From the NCBI GenBank assembly GCA_029263315.1, contig JAJCXR010000048.1:124001-188000 (forward strand): 64,000 nt of DNA, written 5' to 3'. A model generated the notes under the pieces. The model was not told where the DNA came from. It was given only the letters and a program-made list of their open reading frames with translations, and searched no databases. The DNA comes from Acidobacteriota bacterium (GTDB taxonomy: Bacteria > Acidobacteriota > Thermoanaerobaculia > Multivoradales > J023). This document shows positions 54,551 through 63,711 of this stretch, piece by piece. The position numbers and the translations under genes are program-made. The first letter of the stretch is position 1; each line of letters begins with the position of its first letter.

Positions 54551-55480
54551 TCAGCCGCCGCCTTGCGGAATAAGGCCAACAATGCGTACCGGCCCGCCCG
54601 ACCCCCCAGCGATTTTCATCGGCAGAGCGATGATCCAGCTTCCGGTGGCCGGCAAACGTTCCAGGTTGGCGACATTTTCCAAGCCCGGCACGTTCATGCC
54701 ATTGGCGGTCTGGTGGACGATGAAGTCCTGCGACGGTCCATAATCTATGCTGGCAGTGTCGACCCCGAGAACCGCCACCTGACGATCTTCCACCAACAGG
54801 CGAGCCGCTTCCTCCCCATAGGACGGGAAGCTCAGATTTGAGGCATCCCCGGGCGTATCATCGCCAAAGTAGGCTTGTCGATCGCCCCAGTAGGCTCCCC
54901 AGCCGGTATGCAGGAGAACGATCGAGTCCTTGGGGATGGTGCCATGCACTTCTTCCCAGGCCTCGATATCGGAAACCTCCAGACGGTATTCCCGATCGTT
55001 CCGGCATGCCGCCTGAATGTCTATCACGACACCTGCGCCCATAAGTCGCTCCACCGGAACCTCATCGGCATGCTGTTTGTCAGCTGCAAAATGTATCGGC
55101 GCATCGAGATGGGTCCCCCCATGCTCGGGGGTGCTGAATGTGTTGGCAGCGTAGAAAAAACCGGCCTCGGTCTCGCCATAGGACAGTTGCTCGAGCTCAA
55201 AGGCCGAGGGGGATGTCGGCCAATACAAGGTCTCGGCGTCATAGGCATAGGTGAGGTCTACGACGTGGGCCCGCTGCAGGAGGTTGATCAGGGATGGCGA
55301 GGATTGGGCCGCTTTCTCATCACCTTCCCCTGAGTGTATTGGGGATTCAGGAGCAGCACAGGCGCCAAAAACGAGCAGAATTCCGCCCAGGAACAAGGCG
55401 AGCGAGCTGATTCGTCTTGGGGACGTGGGAACCAGCGTCGACGGCGATTGCACTAGATCTACCCAACAGTTGTATCTCAC
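54551..55480 (-). CDS. Cyclase-family (kynurenine-formamidase-like) lipoprotein
   Basis: GTG 55480 is preceded by AAGGAGA at about 8 nt. The 309-residue product has a hydrophobic signal segment ending in a possible lipobox (LLVFGAC), so it may be lipid-anchored. The mature part is of the putative-cyclase/KynB family (PF04199). It shows VVDLTYAYDAETLYWP and the metal-binding motif EHGGTHLDAPIHF (H-x-G-T-H-x-D-x-P), then VLLHTGWGAYW and VLGVDTASIDYG. It probably hydrolyses an amide or ester with a metal cofactor; the substrate is unknown. It forms a two-gene operon with the DUF2723 gene. Confidence 0.88.
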   Translation of the reverse strand: MRYNCWVDLVQSPSTLVPTSPRRISSLALFLGGILLVFGACAAPESPIHSGEGDEKAAQSSPSLINLLQRAHVVDLTYAYDAETLYWPTSPSAFELEQLSYGETEAGFFYAANTFSTPEHGGTHLDAPIHFAADKQHADEVPVERLMGAGVVIDIQAACRNDREYRLEVSDIEAWEEVHGTIPKDSIVLLHTGWGAYWGDRQAYFGDDTPGDASNLSFPSYGEEAARLLVEDRQVAVLGVDTASIDYGPSQDFIVHQTANGMNVPGLENVANLERLPATGSWIIALPMKIAGGSGGPVRIVGLIPQGGG

Positions 55481-55543
55481 GAATGGGTCTCCTTGGTTGG
55501 TCTGAGTTGCGTTTCAGTTTATACCGCCATGCCCTGTGGAAAT

Positions 55544-55556
55544 GGTGCCAGGCACC
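55544..55556. repeat. REP-type palindrome upstream of the RAYT gene
   Basis: GGTGCC-A-GGCACC followed by TGCGGAAATG, the same 3' flank as copies downstream of the transposase. It lies 164 nt before the RAYT start. Confidence 0.85.
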
Positions 55557-55719
55557 TGCGGAAATGCAGCAGAAAACAGCGTTGCAGAGGAATAGAACAG
55601 TTGGCAACCCAACTCGATGACTAAAAAATAGCGTCTAGCGGCGTAAGTGACGCCCGTTTTACGTCTTAGCCCTTCATAGAGATCAACTTAGATCAACCCT
55701 CTCCATGGAGGACTGAAAC

Positions 55720-56700
55720 ATGCCCCGCAACCTCAGGTACGTTACGCCCTACAGCCTGCAGCACGTCTCCGACGTCATTGCCCAGAATCGCTATCTGTTG
55801 ACCCCATCGTCGGAGCTCAACGAACGCTTTATCGGAGTTTTGGGAAGAGCCCAGGAGCGCCATGACATGACGATTTGTGCAGCCGTCGTCATGGCTAGCC
55901 ACTACCACCTAATGCTGCGACCTCGCGACAGCAAGCATCTTGCGGATTTCATGTGCTTTTTCAAAACCAATCTAGCCAAGGAGATCGGACGCCGTCTTCA
56001 AGGTTGGACAAGCAATTTCTTCGATCGGCGATACCACTCGATTACAGTCAGTGACGAGGAGGCGGCGCAGACGAAGTTACTGCGCTACGTCCTCAGTCAT
56101 GGAGTTAAAGAGTTTTTAGTGGACACCGTCCGAGATTGGCCTGGGGTCCACTGCGCGTCGTCTCTGATCGACGGTTCGCCCCTGGAAGGCCGATGGTTTG
56201 ACCGGTGTGCTGAGAACGCTGCACGCCAGCGTTGCGGGGCCGAAACGGTGAATCCTGAGGACTTCGCTAGTCGCCAAACCGTCACCTTCTCACCCTTGCC
56301 CTGCTGGCAACATTTGCCCGAGTTAACCTGGCGGCGATTCGTCGAAGAAATGGTGGAGGACATCGACAACGAAGGGGTCCTTGAGCGTAGGGTACAAAGA
56401 AAAAAGAGTCTCGGCGTGGCCAAGATTCTGGCTCAGGATCCTCACTTTCGCCCTGGCGAGGTATCCAAGTCGCCCCAACCTCGCTTCCATACCGCCAGTC
56501 GTGAAGTATTCGATACAATGCTAGAAGTATGCCGCCAGGTGATTCAAATCTACAGGGCTGCGTCCGAGCGTCTGCGTGCTGGAGATCGATCCACCGTCTT
56601 TCCCGAGGGGACCTTCCCACCTTCCTTACCCTTCGTGCCCTTTAGCCGTGGAGCGGAAGGTATCCTCGGGGCCCTCGGGACGCGGGGTCATCCCGTCTGA
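55720..56700 (+). CDS. REP-associated tyrosine transposase (RAYT, Y1/HUH family)
   Basis: ATG 55720 has GGAGGA about 7 nt upstream. The 326-residue protein has the Y1-transposase (IS200-like) HUH signature HYH at residues 61-63 in VMASHYHLMLRPRD. A likely catalytic Tyr at about 123 lies in KLLRYVLSHGVKEFL, and NFFDRRYHSITVSDE comes before it. These are landmarks of the RAYT group, single-copy enzymes that act on REP palindromes rather than on IS ends. The C-terminal half (about residues 160-326) is longer than in IS200 and not recognised. Palindromes flank the gene on both sides, supporting the pairing. No inverted repeats of an IS are seen. Confidence 0.88.
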   Translation: MPRNLRYVTPYSLQHVSDVIAQNRYLLTPSSELNERFIGVLGRAQERHDMTICAAVVMASHYHLMLRPRDSKHLADFMCFFKTNLAKEIGRRLQGWTSNFFDRRYHSITVSDEEAAQTKLLRYVLSHGVKEFLVDTVRDWPGVHCASSLIDGSPLEGRWFDRCAENAARQRCGAETVNPEDFASRQTVTFSPLPCWQHLPELTWRRFVEEMVEDIDNEGVLERRVQRKKSLGVAKILAQDPHFRPGEVSKSPQPRFHTASREVFDTMLEVCRQVIQIYRAASERLRAGDRSTVFPEGTFPPSLPFVPFSRGAEGILGALGTRGHPV

Positions 56701-56870
56701 GGCCGTCGTCGCTGGTGTAGTGCGTCCAACGAACGGCGTCTTTATTTCGATATCCTTTCGTGTGCCGTCAAAGCGCGCCGATGCGGTGATATCGGGAATA
56801 TCCCGAAGAGGCAAGACACAGACAGAGCGCCAAAGATGCCAAAGTGAGACCACGGATTTGTGGCGCGCTG

Positions 56871-57502
56871 CACTAGGTTTGCCGCTAGGACTCCCCGACC
56901 TGGCTTTCACGCTCTTCCTCAGAACTGCAACTAGAAACTCGCCGTACCCGACGAACAACGCTCGAGACGGTGACGGTGTGTGTGAAACTATCGAAAACGG
57001 GGACTCAGTGAGATGGCATCTTTTGTCCACGGCCAACGACCAAGCATAAAAGGGCCACTTGACCGCCCTGGATTGGGCAACCCTCCACATTCTCGCCGAC
57101 CAAATCGCCGACTGGATCAGCTCTCCGAGAAGTGCCAGGCACCTCGTACATCATTCCGCCGCAGGTGCCAGGCACCTGCGGAAATGCACTAGATTTGCGG
57201 CTAGGACTCCACGACCTGGCCTTCACGCTCTTCCTCAGAACTGCAACTAGAAACTCGCCGTACCCGACGAACAACGCTCGAGACGGTAACGGTGTATGTG
57301 AAGCTATCGAAAACGGGGACTCAGTGAGGTGGCATCTTTTGTCCACGGCCAACGACCAAGCATAAAAGGGTCACTTGACCGCCCTGGATCGGGCAACCCT
57401 CCACATTCTCGCCGACCAAATCGCCGACTGGATCAGCTCTCCGAGAAGTGCCAGGCACCTCGTACAGCATTCCGCCGCAGGTGCCAGGCACCTGCAGAAA
57501 TG
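56871..57502. repeat. 316-bp tandem duplication carrying REP palindromes
   Basis: 56871-57186 and 57187-57502 are near-identical, differing at scattered bases. Each unit ends with two palindromes. The last 76 bp or so of the unit appear a third time at 57546-57621. No convincing gene lies in the 1-kb gap between the transposase and the peptidase gene (56701-57765). Confidence 0.9.
57132..57176. repeat. REP pair 1 (two GTGCC-A-GGCAC palindromes)
   Basis: First core at 57132-57142, flanked by GAGAA and CTCGTACA. The second at 57164-57176 extends to an 11-bp arm (CCGCAGGTGCC) and its complement around a central A. Confidence 0.9.
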
Positions 57503-57610
57503 GGCACCTCGTACATGCCAGAAAGTGCCAGGCACCTCGTACAGACAGGATCAGCTCTCCGAGAAGTGCCAGGCACCTCGTACAGCATTCCGCCGCAGGT
57601 GCCAGGCACC
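57448..57610. repeat. REP cluster 2 (five palindromes)
   Basis: Cores at 57448-57458, 57480-57492, 57525-57535, 57566-57576 and 57598-57610. They alternate between the type flanked by CTCGTACA and the longer type flanked by CCGC/GCGG. A decayed copy (GTACAAGGCACC) follows near 57662. Confidence 0.9.
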
Positions 57611-57765
57611 TGCGGAAATGGGCACCTCGTACATGCAGGCAGCACCTCGAACATGCAGAAAGTACAAGGCACCTCGTACAGGCAAACGCAAAGAGGACGG
57701 CGCAAGCGCCGCCCTCAGCTCTCAATCGATCTTACGACGACGCTTTAGCAAACGCCGTCCCCGCA

Positions 57766-60700
57766 TCAAGGGCAAGCGGGCATACAGCTCGCCCAGCGAC
57801 TGGCATTGCCGGTCTCGAAGCCATCGAGGAAGATCCCGATGTCTATGACCACCGTCGCCACCGAGGCGATGTTGTTGCCATCGCTGACCGCGTATTGAAA
57901 ACTGTCGCGACCATTGAAACCGGGGTCCGGCGTAAAGGTCACCGTATTGTCCGGTCCGCCGCCATTGATGGTGACGGTACCGTTCTGTGGTTGGCTGACG
58001 GCGGTGACGGTCAGCGGATCAAGATCCCCATCACTGTCATTGGCCAGTACATCGATGACCACCGTAGCGGCCGGCTCCTGTTGCGTCGCCAGATCGTCCA
58101 CCGCCGAGGGCGCGCTGCCCACCACGGCGCAAACGTTGCTCTGCGCATCTTCAGCCTGCAGCTCGAAGTTGGTGAGGGTCACCTCATCGAACCAGAAACC
58201 CCGCAGGGCCAACCCACCATCCGTCGAATAGGCGACATCCAAGTTGACCACTCGGCCGGCGAAGTCGTCGAGCACCGCACTCGACCATGTGCTCCCCGCC
58301 CAAGTATCCATCGTGGCTGCCCAGCCGTTCTGCCCCCCGGTCAAACATCCACCACCGGAACCGCTGGCATTGTAGGCCCGCCCGCCATCGGGATCGATGG
58401 CGCTGCGAACCCCGTTCGTGGCGTCGCGCAGGGCGACGTTGGCGCGGTCATACCAAGACCCACCGGAAAAGGGCTCGATGATGAAATTGGTCTCCAGGGC
58501 CAAGGTCGAGGTCTCGGACAGACGGATCTTCGGCGACAGCACTTGATCGCATGAGCCGTCGATGTTGTCCGTCGAGTCGAGGAAGACCCCGTTGGGCCCG
58601 CCCGCGGTGCGCGCGAAGGAGCCGGACGTCACTTGCCATCCCTCATAGTCCGCGCCAAAACCAAACGTCCGGCTAGCGACACTTTCGAGGTCACTCTCGG
58701 TCAGCTCGAATTCGGCAATGGCCGACCTCGAGGATGCCAACTGATCGGCATTGATCTCCACCTCGAAACGCAGCACATCGTCCTGCACCAAGCCATCGCC
58801 GACAAAGTCGAAGCAGACCTGAGCTTGCTCACAGCTCGCAAGATTGGCTGCGGCGATGGCGGGAAGAGATGTCGTCACGGTGACGAAGGCACCGAGGTCG
58901 ATCACCGAGACATCGGTCAGCTCGACGTTGGTCAGCGACACCGTGCCGACATTGGAGAAATCGAAGCAAACCCGCGACGTTTCACAGTTGTCGACGAAAG
59001 GATCGAGGTCACCGCTGGAGCTGGTCAGGGCAAAGGAAGCCGGAGCAATGGCCAGATTTCCGCCGCCGGTGGGCGTCACCTGAGCACAGCTGCTGGCCGG
59101 TCCGAGACACGAGTCGTCGCCACCGATGGCGATGACGATATACGAGTATTCTCTTCCGTTCTTGAGCCCGCTATCGATCAGCTCGAGGCCACTGGTTTCA
59201 CCGGCGATCATCTTCCCGAAATCACAACCGTTGACCCCATCGGTGCGATAGACCCGGTAGTGGGTAGCGTCAGCGACGGCGGTCCAGGTGATACGAGCTC
59301 CGCGATCGAGGGGCGTGACGGTCACCGTAGGTGCCGAGGTCGGCCGATCGGCGCAACCACTGTTCTGCACCATCGGGGTCGGGCAGTCGATGCCGTGCCG
59401 CGCAAACGCAGCGGCGATGGCCGTCATATGGGGGGTGCCATCGCTGAGGTCACCGTTGTCGTCATCGGCCGCCAGGTAGTTCAGGTAGCCACCGTCGGCG
59501 TTGCAGCCGTCGCCGGTGCCCGTACCATCGACGCAGGAGTACCAGCTCCCCACCAAACCGCCACCCTGGAAAGTCAGCTGAGTGGCCAACTCGCGGGAGG
59601 TGTCGAGGCTCATGCTGAAGGGCGCCGCGGTCAAATCCCGCTGCCACAGGTCCCAGATGGCCTCGGCATAAACAGCCCCTTCACAATGGGTCGAGCCCCC
59701 GCAAGGGGTCCCGCCGCCGGAGCCACAGTTGGCGTCGATCCAGGCCAGGTCGTGGGGCAAGCCGGAGGCGCGCTTGGCCCAGTCGATATCGCGCACCCCG
59801 GTACAACTCACGCAGGGATCACCGAAGCCGGTGCACACCACGCCAGGGCGAAAATTATGTCCGATGCAGGAGGTGTTCAATCGCAGACCGGCAAAGGTAT
59901 CCGCAATGCCCTCCCCAGGGCTGGAAATGCCCGGCGCCGCGTCGGCGCCGTCCATACCGTGTCCCCATTCGTGATCGAAAACACCGGCGATCTCACCGGT
60001 ATTGGAGCAACCGCCCCCTGAGGTGAAGAAATTGACCCCGCCGGGACCGCCGCTGGCGTTGCAGTTTGCATTGATGTTCATCGTCGCCGGCAGCTGCGAT
60101 TGCAGCCACGGGTTGCTCGGTAGATGGCTACGCCCCACCTCGATCATGCGATTGATCTCGTAGTAGCCGGAACGGATCGAGTGGGTGTTGCCCGAGGAGG
60201 CGCCCGGCGCCACATCGCAGTCCGTGCTGGGGGGGGCCAAGACGCCGAAGTCGAGCTCGCTGCCGGTGGTGCTTTCGAGCACCGCACCACAGGTGTCGAT
60301 CATGCGCAGATAGGTACCGTTCAGGGTGGAGCTGATGGAACCATCGACGCAGGCGAGAAGACTGCCGCCGGCATCGGTGAAGAGAGTTTCGCCGGTATCC
60401 GCCACCGACACGTCGGCAAAAGGCATCGGGTAGTCGGCTTGCTCGGTGCCTTCAGCGCCGACGCCGTCGTTGGTAACGGGAAACACACCGCCCACCATGG
60501 CGCGGGTTTCTTCGGCGTAATTGACGGTATCTTGGAAGGCCAACAGCTCACCGTCGTGGGCATCCACAAGGGCTTCCCAACGTCCGATCTGTCCGCCGAA
60601 GGCGGGGCTGAGAACCCATACCAAACGATGCTCCAAGCCGCCACCGGGGGTCAATAGGGCGGGATTGAGCCCCTTGGCCAGAGGTACGATCTCGAGCTTG

Positions 60701-61404
60701 GGCTTGCGCCAAACGCCCTCGAAGCCTATCGGCGCGAGGTGTGAGGCCAAGACGTCTTCAGCCGCCGAGGAAGTCAAAGCGGGTTGTGCCGAGATCTCGA
60801 CATCACCCCAGTTACGGGCCCCGAGGAGGGTCAAGTTGCCATGGTTGATCACCGCGGTCAAGAAGCTGTCGCGCACCGCTACGCCGTCGATTTGGCGCTT
60901 GGCGTGGATCTGTATCAGGTCACCTTCGGCGTGCAGAGTCACCGTGCCTGGATCCTGCAGCTCGGCAACGTCGATCTGCAATAGATTGCTCTGCATCCGC
61001 AAGTAGTTGGTGAAGGCATTCCAGGCCGCCGTCCGGTGCTCTCCGTAGGTGCCTGGCACCGTGACGGAGAGGCTATCCCAAGTCAGCTCGTTGCCGACCC
61101 CGGCGCCGGGCAGCAGGGGTACCTTGGGCATCAGACTGCCCCAACGGCCACTGCGGACATCGAGGTAGGCCGCCTGGGGCGAAACACCCAGGCGATTGAG
61201 ATCAGCGGTCCAAGTTGCGCTGTCCGTCAGCTGTGAAGGGGGTACATAACTATTGCCGATGTATAGATCGGCGTGCCTGAGCTCTTTGCCGCGGATTTCG
61301 GAGGCGTCGGTGGGCGGCTCCAAGGCCGCCGTGGGCAGTGTTGCCACCGCCAGCAGCAGGGCCAACAAGGCAAGGCGCAGGGGACTCTCAACTCTCAATC
61401 TCAT
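57766..61404 (-). CDS. Large secreted metallopeptidase (M36/fungalysin-like) with C-terminal Ig-like domains
   Basis: Start at ATG 61404, with GAGGAGA upstream and a signal peptide (LALLALLLAVATLPTAALE); the longer open frame is not supported. The 1212-residue protein begins with an FTP/PepSY-type propeptide (to about residue 340, ending in EALVDAHDGELLAFQDTVNY). The catalytic domain follows, with HEWGH at 478-482 and a Glu in GEGIADTF at about 498, the gluzincin zinc site. Next come an Fn3-like domain (ITWTAVADATHYRVYR), Ig/jelly-roll-like regions, a cadherin/Big-type domain (GTVTINGGGPDNTVTFTPD) and the tail FLDGFETGNASRW. It is secreted and probably degrades extracellular proteins. It is divergent from a propeptide-like gene. 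Confidence 0.87.
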   Translation of the reverse strand: MRLRVESPLRLALLALLLAVATLPTAALEPPTDASEIRGKELRHADLYIGNSYVPPSQLTDSATWTADLNRLGVSPQAAYLDVRSGRWGSLMPKVPLLPGAGVGNELTWDSLSVTVPGTYGEHRTAAWNAFTNYLRMQSNLLQIDVAELQDPGTVTLHAEGDLIQIHAKRQIDGVAVRDSFLTAVINHGNLTLLGARNWGDVEISAQPALTSSAAEDVLASHLAPIGFEGVWRKPKLEIVPLAKGLNPALLTPGGGLEHRLVWVLSPAFGGQIGRWEALVDAHDGELLAFQDTVNYAEETRAMVGGVFPVTNDGVGAEGTEQADYPMPFADVSVADTGETLFTDAGGSLLACVDGSISSTLNGTYLRMIDTCGAVLESTTGSELDFGVLAPPSTDCDVAPGASSGNTHSIRSGYYEINRMIEVGRSHLPSNPWLQSQLPATMNINANCNASGGPGGVNFFTSGGGCSNTGEIAGVFDHEWGHGMDGADAAPGISSPGEGIADTFAGLRLNTSCIGHNFRPGVVCTGFGDPCVSCTGVRDIDWAKRASGLPHDLAWIDANCGSGGGTPCGGSTHCEGAVYAEAIWDLWQRDLTAAPFSMSLDTSRELATQLTFQGGGLVGSWYSCVDGTGTGDGCNADGGYLNYLAADDDNGDLSDGTPHMTAIAAAFARHGIDCPTPMVQNSGCADRPTSAPTVTVTPLDRGARITWTAVADATHYRVYRTDGVNGCDFGKMIAGETSGLELIDSGLKNGREYSYIVIAIGGDDSCLGPASSCAQVTPTGGGNLAIAPASFALTSSSGDLDPFVDNCETSRVCFDFSNVGTVSLTNVELTDVSVIDLGAFVTVTTSLPAIAAANLASCEQAQVCFDFVGDGLVQDDVLRFEVEINADQLASSRSAIAEFELTESDLESVASRTFGFGADYEGWQVTSGSFARTAGGPNGVFLDSTDNIDGSCDQVLSPKIRLSETSTLALETNFIIEPFSGGSWYDRANVALRDATNGVRSAIDPDGGRAYNASGSGGGCLTGGQNGWAATMDTWAGSTWSSAVLDDFAGRVVNLDVAYSTDGGLALRGFWFDEVTLTNFELQAEDAQSNVCAVVGSAPSAVDDLATQQEPAATVVIDVLANDSDGDLDPLTVTAVSQPQNGTVTINGGGPDNTVTFTPDPGFNGRDSFQYAVSDGNNIASVATVVIDIGIFLDGFETGNASRWASCMPACP

Positions 61405-61580
61405 GATGTTTCTCCTCAGGGTGGGTCGTCGAGTCGTTGCAGCAATGGGATGCCACAAGTCTAGAGGAATTGCCCGTTCCTGCCCAGGTTTCTGCCTCAG
61501 AAAGGAAAGATCAGCGAAAAATACCCCTTGCTGATCCAGTAGTGCCCACCGATGCGCCTTGGATACTCGAACACCCAACG

Positions 61581-61600
61581 GACCCGTCGGCCGACGGGTC
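61581..61600. promoter_or_regulatory. Perfect 20-bp palindrome between divergent secreted-protein genes
   Basis: GACCCGTCGG is followed directly by its reverse complement CCGACGGGTC. It lies 19 nt before the ATG at 61620, just upstream of CAGGAG, so it could be an operator or a hairpin in the leader mRNA. Confidence 0.5.
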
Positions 61601-61619
61601 GTAACTTCAGGAGAATCCA

Positions 61620-62624
61620 ATGCCTTCGAAAATCGCTCGTAACCTTCCTTTCCTGGTGACCTTCTCGATCCTCTGCCTTTTCGGGACCGGGCTGGCGGCG
61701 GCAGCGCCACAATCCGTGCCAGGGGAACCAACCGGTGACACCCCCACGCCGCTGGCGGTGGCGGCTGGCACCTTCGAAGAGAGGCTCGAAGGTTTGGCCG
61801 TCGCTCACTTGACCCCATTCCTCGGCTCCGCCGTCGAACGAGGAACGGTGGATTTGCACGTCGACCACGTCACCCTCGATCAGCAAACAGCCCGCGTCGC
61901 TTTGCAAAGCCGCCTCGATGGCCAGCCCATCGCCGGTGGCACCGTCACCATGGTGATCGATACCGCGTCCTATGACATCGCCTCCATCGGACACCAACTC
62001 CTGGCCTCAGACGACCTCGCGGAGCGCCCTAGCCTCGGCTTCGAAAGCGCTTTCCACATCGCCTCAACCCAGGCGGACGCGCCGATTTGGGCCTCGGTGA
62101 CGGAACCGAGCCTTCGTCTTGCCGTCGACAGCGAAGGCTCCATCCGCCACGCTTGGTCGGCCGCCGTATCATGGCTACGCGATGGGTTTGAGTATCAAGG
62201 TCTGGCCTTCGTCGACGCCACCAACGGGGAGCTGATCCGTCTCGAACGTACCTCCAACAGCGGCGCCGCTGCCACCGACAAGGGCCTCTTCACGCCCCCC
62301 AGCGTCGGCACCGTTTCCAAGGAGCAGGTCGATGCCTGCGGCCACTACATTCTCTCCTGGTATAGCGTGGCGCACGCCAATGTATATGAAGTGTTCTTCA
62401 CCACAGGTGGCTCCCCCGGCTCCTCGGCTCCGCCCGCCACCAGCTTGTCGGCCACGCCGTCCTCGGTTCCCCAGCAGATCTGCGTCGGCGCAACGGCCCC
62501 TTCCAATGGCAAGTTTTGGGTACGTGGTTGCAATGTCGGCCCCGGCTTCAAGAACTGCGGCGGCTACGGCAGCGTCAGTGTCGGCGGTCCGTCGCCCCTC
62601 TGTGGTAGCGGCGGTTCTTTCTGA
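61620..62624 (+). CDS. Secreted propeptide-like (FTP/PepSY-like) protein
   Basis: ATG 61620 follows CAGGAGA. The 334-residue protein has a signal peptide (FLVTFSILCLFGTGLAAAA). Its body resembles the propeptide of the divergent metallopeptidase rather than a catalytic domain: RLDGQPIAGGTVTMVIDTAS, followed after about 75 residues by FEYQGLAFVDATNGELIRLE, matches the order IDGVAVRD... then RWEALVDAHDGELLAFQ. It ends with a Cys-containing beta-rich segment (QVDACGHYILSWYSVAHANV, WVRGCNVGPGFKNCGG) that may be Fn3-like. No zinc motif is present. It could inhibit or chaperone the metallopeptidase, or be a decayed paralogue. Confidence 0.72.
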   Translation: MPSKIARNLPFLVTFSILCLFGTGLAAAAPQSVPGEPTGDTPTPLAVAAGTFEERLEGLAVAHLTPFLGSAVERGTVDLHVDHVTLDQQTARVALQSRLDGQPIAGGTVTMVIDTASYDIASIGHQLLASDDLAERPSLGFESAFHIASTQADAPIWASVTEPSLRLAVDSEGSIRHAWSAAVSWLRDGFEYQGLAFVDATNGELIRLERTSNSGAAATDKGLFTPPSVGTVSKEQVDACGHYILSWYSVAHANVYEVFFTTGGSPGSSAPPATSLSATPSSVPQQICVGATAPSNGKFWVRGCNVGPGFKNCGGYGSVSVGGPSPLCGSGGSF

Positions 62625-62774
62625 TCCAAACCAGTTACCCTTGCCAAGGCTCTCCTCGGCGCCGGCCCCCAGGGTCGTCGCCGAGGTAGCTTGCTCTTGG
62701 GGCTGGCGTCGGGGTCGGCGGGTCTTGATAGACTACGGGAGACATTCCGTTATCTTTCATCGAGGAGACTCGCG

Positions 62775-63692
62775 ATGGCCGAAGACTATCGAGTTGAGCA
62801 ACTGCGTCTCGCTCTCGAAAGCTCGTCTAAGGATCTCAAGATGGCTGCAATCCTGAGCCTACCCGACAACGTCACCGACGCCGTTCGGTACCTTGAAAAA
62901 GCCCTCGAAGGATCCGAGCTCGACCTGCGGGTCGTTCTGTTGGACGCTCTCTTCCGAATGACCGGCGACCGGTCCATCGAAAAGGAGCTGATCGCCATCA
63001 TGGAGTCTCCGGCCACCCTCGACGACGCCGGCGAAGAGCTCTACATGCTGGCCCGTATCGCCCTCAATCGCATTCAGGGCGACACCTCCGATGCGCTCAG
63101 TGGTGAAGGAGATGCCTTCCAGCTCCATGCCCTGGCGGTGCCGGGAGAGGGGCGCGACCTGGCGGTGATCATTCACGGTACCTGGGCCAACGAGGGCAGT
63201 TGGTGGCGTCCCCACGGGGATTTTCATGCTTACTTAAAAGAACAGTTGGCCATCGAGCACCTCTACGATGGCGAAGAGCCCTTCGCCTGGTCAGGGCGCA
63301 ATCGCCACCGTGCCCGCCATGATGCGGCCGAGTCTCTCCTGCAATGGGTCGAGGGTCACAATCCGAGGCACTTGGAAATATACGCCCACAGCCATGGCGC
63401 CAACATCTCGATGTTGGCCACCCACGCCGGGCTGCACATCCGCCGCTTGGTGATGATGAGTCCGCCGGTGCGCTCCGACTATTTCCCGCTGTGGGATCAG
63501 GTGGAAGAGGCGTTCAACATCCAGGCCCGCTTCGACCCGGTGGTGGCCATCGCCCGCGGCGGACGCTGGTTCGACATGCCCAAGGTGCGCGAGTTAGAGC
63601 TGGCCAACAGCGGCCATTCCGCCTCCCACGACCCCACCGTCTGGGAGCAAAATCAAGTCCCCAAGTTCCTCGGGCTGCTGGCCGCTTCATGA
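62775..63692 (+). CDS. Alpha/beta-hydrolase-like protein with an N-terminal HEAT-like region
   Basis: ATG 62775 follows GAGGAGA and is preferred over the 28-codon upstream extension. Of 305 residues, the first 100 or so form helical pairs reminiscent of HEAT repeats (LKMAAILSLPDNVTDAVRYL). The rest looks like an alpha/beta hydrolase: LAVIIHGTWANEGSWW (oxyanion-loop HG), YAHSHGANISML with the nucleophile Ser in a G-x-S-x-G variant (A-H-S-H-G), and a late His in SGHSASHDP. Cytoplasmic; the substrate is unknown. A HEAT-like gene begins 19 nt downstream, so the two may act together. Confidence 0.78.
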   Translation: MAEDYRVEQLRLALESSSKDLKMAAILSLPDNVTDAVRYLEKALEGSELDLRVVLLDALFRMTGDRSIEKELIAIMESPATLDDAGEELYMLARIALNRIQGDTSDALSGEGDAFQLHALAVPGEGRDLAVIIHGTWANEGSWWRPHGDFHAYLKEQLAIEHLYDGEEPFAWSGRNRHRARHDAAESLLQWVEGHNPRHLEIYAHSHGANISMLATHAGLHIRRLVMMSPPVRSDYFPLWDQVEEAFNIQARFDPVVAIARGGRWFDMPKVRELELANSGHSASHDPTVWEQNQVPKFLGLLAAS

Positions 63693-63711
63693 GTCGCCCG
63701 CATCTGATGCG

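Noticed and set aside
55720..56700. Complete IS200/IS605 insertion sequence
   Set aside because: No IS-type ends or accessory TnpB gene are seen; the REP palindromes and protein features fit a RAYT better.
61048..61060. GGTGCCTGGCACC inside the metallopeptidase gene as a REP insertion
   Set aside because: It encodes VPGTY without visible inserted sequence; it could be chance or an old copy, so it is not claimed.
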